Translations under genes and position numbers: made by a program
The notes under the pieces: model-generated
Database searches by the model: none
What the model was told of the DNA's origin: nothing
The model's input: only the letters and a program-made list of their open reading frames with translations
In this document: positions 5,789-9,210 of the stretch, piece after piece
How positions within the stretch are numbered: the stretch's first letter is position 1
Layout of the letters: the number at the start of each line of letters is the position of its first letter
DNA from: Paracoccaceae bacterium
GTDB lineage: Bacteria; Pseudomonadota; Alphaproteobacteria; Rhodobacterales; Rhodobacteraceae
DNA length: 9,210 bases
Direction of reading: 5' to 3'
Assembly (NCBI GenBank): GCA_016765235.1
Contig: JAESQH010000229.1
Coordinates: 1-9,210, forward strand

Positions 5789-6589
5789 CTAAGAAAATTC
5801 GCTTACATACCAGTCATCATATTTAGAAAGGGCCTCGAATTTTCTCATATATCCATTGCGAGTAAGTAAGTCGTAAATTTTTTCGCGCTGTGGTGTGTTG
5901 TTATGCTCGCATGTGATCACCTTGAACTGGTAACGATCAAAATCGAAGTTTCTCAAAATCTCGTATTCACTACCTTCTGTATCGATTGATAGGTAATCGA
6001 TTACTTTGGGAGCATTGTGCGTTTCGAGTAGATCTATCAAAGAAATTGTTTCCACATCATATCTCGTACCAGATTTCCGAGCCTCAGAATGCAGGTCTTT
6101 TTCCGAAAAAGAATCGATCGTAGAAAGGTCGCCAATTTCGGTCTCGTTAAATTTGACCGTTTGCCCGGATTCCTTCCAAACGCACTTGGTTTCGATAGAT
6201 ACCGATCTGTTTTGTCTCAATTCTCTGTGCCACATCTGCGCTGGCTCAGCGAGGACTCCGTTCCACTGAAATTCTTTCTCCATCAGATATGAATTGGATA
6301 TATCAACTCCGTTGGTCGCCCCAAACTCTACAAAATAGCCGTTTTTCTTGAAGCCCAGTTCACTCAGCACAAACAGATCTTGTCTGATTTGGGATTTGGA
6401 TTTGTGCATAAAATCCAAACAATCGCTACGAGCCTCCGATGCGACAGCCCTTAGTAGGGCAAAGTCATTTCTTAGTAGTTCAAGTTCTTGAACATATGAA
6501 TAATTTTGTGCAAGAAGATTCTCTAAGTTCGATTTCTTGGTTATTCTGAATCCTGTAAATCCCAAGATATAATTAATAAGCTTTTTCAT
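5789..6589 (-). CDS. FkbM-family methyltransferase
   Basis: This is a 266-residue SAM-dependent enzyme of the Methyltransf_21/FkbM type, which usually O-methylates sugars or polyketides. The fold is visible as YFVEFGATNG (85-94, SAM glycine loop), VLAEP (112-116, acidic residue for the SAM ribose) and YLSIDTEGSEYEIL (199-212). An N-terminal stretch (about 20-60) looks helical and may be a linker. The start ATG 6589-6587 has AGGA 7 nt upstream. It is convergent with the glycosyltransferase (53 bp between stops, no clear terminator) and lies 110 bp downstream of the dehydratase on the same strand. Methylation of a surface glycan, possibly as an end cap, is inferred from context. Confidence 0.9.
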   Translation of the reverse strand: MKKLINYILGFTGFRITKKSNLENLLAQNYSYVQELELLRNDFALLRAVASEARSDCLDFMHKSKSQIRQDLFVLSELGFKKNGYFVEFGATNGVDISNSYLMEKEFQWNGVLAEPAQMWHRELRQNRSVSIETKCVWKESGQTVKFNETEIGDLSTIDSFSEKDLHSEARKSGTRYDVETISLIDLLETHNAPKVIDYLSIDTEGSEYEILRNFDFDRYQFKVITCEHNNTPQREKIYDLLTRNGYMRKFEALSKYDDWYVSEFS

Positions 6590-6699
6590 TTCATCGTCCT
6601 ACATTTGCCAAGGCATCTTTTAACGCCCCCAGCTATGAAGCCAAATCTACACAATTTTTATCAATTTATTTTATAGGCGTTGATCCCAAAATGTATTTT
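6590..6699 (-). other. Intergenic gap between dehydratase and methyltransferase genes
   Basis: These 110 bp are AT-rich. They contain ACGCCTATAAAATAA and TTGATAAAAATTGTG on the minus strand, which look promoter-like but give no convincing -35/-10 pair at normal spacing. No strong stem-loop was seen. The two genes may be co-transcribed or separate. Confidence 0.4.
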
Positions 6700-7680
6700 C
6701 TATTTCCATTGGGCAGCGTCGTAATTTGAACGTAACATTTCAGCAATGACATCCTGCATCTTATACTTTGCAGTCCAGCCCAGTTTTTCCGCCGCTTTTG
6801 ACGGGTCAGCGCGACTTATCTGGATATCACTTGGCCTTCCTAATGACTCGGTAAACTTTACATGATTTTTCCAATCGAGGCCCGCCTGTTTGAACGAGAT
6901 ATCTAAAAATTTCTCCAAGGAGTTAGTTTCTCCGGTAGCAATAACAAAATTCTCTGGCGTTGTTTGCTGGAGCATAAGCCACATTGCTTCAACATATTCC
7001 GGCGCCCATCCCCAATCGCGAGAAATGTCAATGTTACCTAAAATTAGGCGGTCACTTTTACCGGCGGCGATATCTTGCACAGCAGAAATAATCTTCTGCG
7101 TGACAAACTTTTTAGGCCTAAGGCTAGATTCATGATTGAACAATATGCCAGAGCAAGCGAATATTCCGTAAGCCTCGCGATAATTATCGACCAACCAAAT
7201 AGCAGCGGCTTTCGCCACAGCATAAGGGCTGATCGGTTGAAATGGTGTTTGTTCGTTAGCGGCTACCCCGTTTGTATTTCCAAAACACTCACTTGATCCA
7301 GCATGAAAAAGTCTGAAGGGTTTTTCTGTGATTCTGCAGGCTTCCAAGATGTTTAACGTGCCTACCGTAATACTCTGAACGGTTTCGACTGGAAGTTCGA
7401 AGGAAAGCCCCACCGACGTTTGACCAGCAAGAAAATAAACTTCATCCGGCTTGCATTGGCGCAATGCCATAAAAACACTCCGAAAATCTTCTGGACTCAT
7501 TGATATGGTTTGAACACTATCGAATATTCCAACCCTAATCAAATTCGCGAACGATGCTCCAGCAGCATCTCTTGACGTGCCCCAAACTTCGTATCCATTT
7601 TCGAGAAGGAGTTTAGCTAATAGAGTCCCATCTTGACCACCCACACCACAAATTAGCGCTGTTTTTTTAGTACTGCCCAT
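6700..7680 (-). CDS. GDP-mannose 4,6-dehydratase-like SDR enzyme
   Basis: This 326-residue extended short-chain dehydrogenase is expected in the cytoplasm. GDP-mannose 4,6-dehydratase turns GDP-mannose into GDP-4-keto-6-deoxymannose, the precursor of fucose, rhamnose and perosamine donors. The NAD(P) loop is GVGGQDG (12-18). AGSSECFG (127-134) holds the catalytic Ser-Glu, and Y153/K157 form YAVAK. FNHESSLRPKKFVTQKI (181-197) and ILGNIDISRDWGWAPEYV are the GMD family blocks. It is shorter than usual (about 345-375), and the segment that normally carries the SxxFNTxRIDHLY-like sequence reads AGASFANLIRVGIFDS, so it may be a divergent branch or act on a related substrate. Start ATG 7680-7678 has a weak AGAAG site. 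Confidence 0.85.
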   Translation of the reverse strand: MGSTKKTALICGVGGQDGTLLAKLLLENGYEVWGTSRDAAGASFANLIRVGIFDSVQTISMSPEDFRSVFMALRQCKPDEVYFLAGQTSVGLSFELPVETVQSITVGTLNILEACRITEKPFRLFHAGSSECFGNTNGVAANEQTPFQPISPYAVAKAAAIWLVDNYREAYGIFACSGILFNHESSLRPKKFVTQKIISAVQDIAAGKSDRLILGNIDISRDWGWAPEYVEAMWLMLQQTTPENFVIATGETNSLEKFLDISFKQAGLDWKNHVKFTESLGRPSDIQISRADPSKAAEKLGWTAKYKMQDVIAEMLRSNYDAAQWK

Positions 7681-7864
7681 ACTTCTAATAGTCCAAATTT
7701 TTCGTAGTCATTTTAGGTGCCCTGAATACGGATTGAACAAAATCATCTGTATTAACCGAAATCATTGTCGAGAAATAATTCCTTCTCTTCATCGATAAGT
7801 ATATACATACATTAGAAGAGTTTGAACAAACTAATTTACCTTATTCGGATTGATGAAACCCAAC
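7681..7864. other. Intergenic region upstream of the dehydratase gene
   Basis: About 180 bp of AT-rich DNA with no gene. It contains a 6-bp inverted repeat AGTTTG-AA-CAAACT (7819-7832), the remnant 3' end of the IS-disrupted frame (7841-7860), and the IS target duplication CAAC (7861-7864). On the minus strand TTGTTC and TAAAAT are 19 bp apart before the dehydratase, a weak promoter candidate. Confidence 0.45.
7861..7864. repeat. Target-site duplication CAAC, left copy
   Basis: It is identical to 9060-9063 and sits directly outside the GGTAATCCC terminus. A 4-bp repeat can occur by chance, but its exact position at both IS edges makes it credible. Confidence 0.75.
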
Positions 7865-7904
7865 GGTAATCCCGCCATTTTACATGGAGTCCGCTAGTAG
7901 AATT
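7865..7904. repeat. Terminal inverted repeat, left on the map (3' end of the transposase)
   Basis: It starts GGTAATCCCGCC, continues with a diverged middle and ends TAGTAGAATT, overlapping the orfB stop codon. It matches the reverse complement of 9019-9059 with one gap. Confidence 0.85.
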
Positions 7905-8729
7905 ACGCAGCCATTTTAAGTTTCATAGCGGGTGTGATCCCGCCTATGCCCATGTTGGGGCGGTCGTTGTTGTAAGTCCAGAGCCATTCTGTGGCCTGTT
8001 TCTGAGCCTCCTCTATTGTGTCAAAGATATTCTGATCCAGCCATTCGTGCCGAACTGTGCGGTTGTAACGCTCGATATAGGCGTTCTGTTGGGGCTTCCC
8101 AGGCTGGATGTATTGGATGTGAATGCCCACCTTTGCGGCCCATGCCATCAACGTTCCACTGATGTATTCAGGGCCGTTATCTACCCGAATAATCTGGGGT
8201 TTGCCGCGCCACTCGATGATACGGTTCAAGCTACGCACCACCCGCTCAGCGGGCAACGAGAAGTCCACCTCAATGCCCAAACCTTCGCGGTTAAAGTCAT
8301 CCAGAACGTTCAGTGTGCGGATCGAACGACCGTCTGAAAGCTGATCCGCCATGAAGTCCATTGACCATGTATGATTGGCCCTGTCCGGCACCGCCAGCGC
8401 GTCCGGCTTGTCCCGTTTCAGGCGTTTCTTTGGTTTAATTCGCATATTTAGCTCCAGTTCGCAGTAAATCCGGTAGACGCGCTTGTGATTCCAGCCAAAG
8501 CCTTTGACATTACGCAGATACAAAAACACAGACCAAAGCCCCAAGTCCGGCGGTTGTCCGTCAGCTTCTCCAGCCAATTTGCGATCTCGGCATTCTCGTC
8601 ACTCAGCCTGCGTTCATAACGATAACAGCTTTCGCTGATCTGGAACGTTCGGCAGGCTAGGGCAATGCTAACCCCACGATCCACGACCGCCTGAACGGCC
8701 ATCTCCTTGCGCAGGGATGGCCGCGCTAC
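7903..8729 (-). pseudogene. IS407/IS51-type transposase orfB with a one-base deletion
   Basis: This is the DDE catalytic subunit. From ATG 8702 it reads MAVQAVVDRGVSIALACRTF...RRTWGFGLCF and then loses frame. The next frame resumes at once as LYLRNVKGFGWNHKRVYRIY. The break is in a run of five T on the minus strand (8522-8526); six T would rejoin the halves exactly. The remainder has HTWSMDFMAD (first Asp), RVDNGPEYISG (second Asp), QNAYIERYNRT (Glu) and GGITPAMKLKMAA at the stop (7903-7905). All catalytic residues are present, so only the homopolymer base separates this from a working gene. A real mutation, a base-calling error, or slippage at the T-run are all possible. Confidence 0.88.
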
Positions 8730-8992
8730 TTTTTTCCGAGCACTTCCTTCAGCAAATCATTCTGCATGCTCATCTCGGCATACATTCGCTTCAGCCGACG
8801 GTTCTCTTCTGCCATCGCCTTCAATTCCGAGATCATTGAAGCATCCATCCCGCCAAACTTCGCACGCCATTTGTAAAAACTGGCATTGCTCATCCCGTGT
8901 TCGCGGCAAAGTTCAGAAACCGGCACACCGCCCTCGGCCTGCTTCAAAATACCCATGATCTGCGCGTCGCTATATCGTTTATTCTTCATCAA
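8726..8992 (-). CDS. IS407/IS51-type transposase orfA
   Basis: This 88-residue DNA-binding subunit is the normal length for this IS subgroup. It carries a helix-turn-helix: YSDAQIMGILKQAEGG, SELCREHGMSNASFYKWRAKFGG (about 25-49). A leucine-zipper region follows (AMAEENRRLKRMYAEMSMQNDLLKEVLGKK). Start ATG 8992 follows AGGAGATTTTGATGAAG; a second in-frame ATG is adjacent. The 3' end overlaps the frameshift site leading to orfB. Confidence 0.93.
   Translation of the reverse strand: MMKNKRYSDAQIMGILKQAEGGVPVSELCREHGMSNASFYKWRAKFGGMDASMISELKAMAEENRRLKRMYAEMSMQNDLLKEVLGKK
8729..8735 (-). promoter_or_regulatory. Programmed -1 frameshift heptamer A AAA AAG
   Basis: The last orfA codons read GGA AAA AAG TAG. 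A -1 slip on A-AAA-AAG moves ribosomes to GTA GCG CGG, the frame of orfB (KVARPSLRKEMAVQAVV), giving an OrfAB fusion. This is the classic IS3-family arrangement. No stimulatory pseudoknot was worked out. Confidence 0.8.
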
Positions 8993-9018
8993 AATCTCCT
9001 CAGATATTATGCCGAGAA

Positions 9019-9059
9019 AATTCTACTATCGAACACCACTAAATTTAGGGGGGATTACC
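9019..9059. repeat. Terminal inverted repeat, right on the map (5' side of orfA)
   Basis: Read inward on the minus strand it starts GGTAATCCCCCC and ends ATAGTAGAATT, pairing with 7865-7904. OrfA begins 27 bp further in. Confidence 0.85.
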
Positions 9060-9210
9060 CAACCTTCACAGGTGCTGTAGCTTTGTCTCTCGACTTCAAG
9101 TCGCGTGTTTCGAGTGATTCAGCTAAAGTCCGTATAAAACTCGCTGAGCTGCAAAGTCCGGCGATGTTGAAAAACTGCGATTTGTAATCGGACAGATGTT
9201 TGGCAATAGA
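9055..9210 (-). pseudogene. 3' end of an unknown gene, truncated by the IS insertion (partial at window edge)
   Basis: The minus strand from the right edge reads 51 codons without a stop (SIAKHLSDYKSQFFNIAGL..., later ESLETRDLKSRDKATAPVK) up to the IS. The frame then meets TAA at 9057-9055, formed by the IS terminus. Joining the two flanks with one CAAC restores VGFHQSE and a stop at 7841-7843, so the IS would have replaced only about 6 terminal residues. I do not recognise the family. The strand matches the dehydratase and methyltransferase, so it may be an upstream member of their cluster. A shorter open frame on the plus strand makes this a modest call. Confidence 0.42.
9060..9063. repeat. 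Target-site duplication CAAC, right copy
   Basis: It is the partner of 7861-7864, directly outside the right-hand terminus GGGATTACC. Confidence 0.75.

Larger units (their letters stand above)
7865..9059 (-). mobile_element. IS3-family insertion sequence, IS407/IS51 type, about 1195 bp
   Basis: This is a structurally complete element. The terminal inverted repeats are about 40 bp and start GGTAATCCC at both ends (7865-7904 and 9059-9019), sharing also TAGTAGAATT at their inner end. It is flanked by CAAC at 7861-7864 and 9060-9063, a 4-bp target duplication as is typical of this subgroup. It carries orfA and orfB in overlapping frames on the minus strand. Unlike the IS copies at the left of the window it carries no double-hairpin inserts, so it is probably much younger. 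Confidence 0.9.

Noticed and set aside
8047..8344. Plus-strand frames of 73-96 codons inside the IS407-type element
   Set aside because: They are antisense to orfB, which carries complete DDE motifs.
7861..9063. A restriction, toxin-antitoxin or anti-phage system hidden near the IS
   Set aside because: No reading frame other than orfA, orfB and the truncated flanking gene is supportable in this stretch.
9064..9187. Plus-strand coding frame ending FTGAVALSLDF...LKNCDL
   Set aside because: It is open only by running through the IS from inside it; in the IS-free junction this frame meets stop codons just upstream.

Overview
The window looks like accessory DNA from an alphaproteobacterium, probably the Rhodobacterales/Roseobacter group. 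This is an inference from the style of the IS3- and IS110-family transposases and the mix of surface-polysaccharide genes; no rRNA, tRNA or core gene is present to confirm it. Two IS-rich blocks flank a small, fairly AT-rich surface-polysaccharide cluster.

Bases 1-2628 are an IS graveyard. They hold the 3' end of one IS3-family element (1-127), a decayed orfB of a second, different IS3-family element (about 130-910), the N-terminal half of an IS110-family transposase with its 5' non-coding leader (911-1618, minus), and a third IS3-family element of the same type as the first (1619-2628, minus). The C-terminal end of an IS110 transposase (2084-2329, plus) is wedged into that third element. None is intact: there are stops, frameshifts, internal deletions and nested junctions. 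Four copies of a 37-40 bp double-hairpin sequence lie inside these dead transposase genes (483-522, 616-652, 752-791, and 1939-1975 on the minus strand). Each interrupts an otherwise alignable transposase reading frame. The copies differ in stem sequence but keep the pairing. This is the most interesting signal in the window.

Bases 2629-7864 are the cargo. On the plus strand an ABC exporter with fused membrane and ATPase domains (2710-4506) overlaps by 4 nt a GT4-type glycosyltransferase (4503-5735, TTG start). On the minus strand, convergent with these, are a GDP-mannose 4,6-dehydratase-like sugar-nucleotide enzyme (6700-7680) and an FkbM-type methyltransferase (5789-6589). Together they suggest making a deoxy-sugar nucleotide from GDP-mannose, transferring a sugar, O-methylating the glycan and exporting a glycan or glycolipid. 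The exact product cannot be read from the sequence.

Bases 7865-9059 are a recent IS3-family element of the IS407/IS51 type, with matching terminal inverted repeats, a 4-bp CAAC target duplication, an A AAA AAG slippery site between orfA and orfB, and one base missing from a homopolymer in orfB. It sits in the 3' end of a minus-strand reading frame entering from the right edge (9055-9210). Removing the IS and one CAAC restores that frame for a few more codons, to a stop at 7841-7843. The cluster on the minus strand was therefore probably longer, and the IS may now separate the dehydratase gene from its former upstream neighbour.
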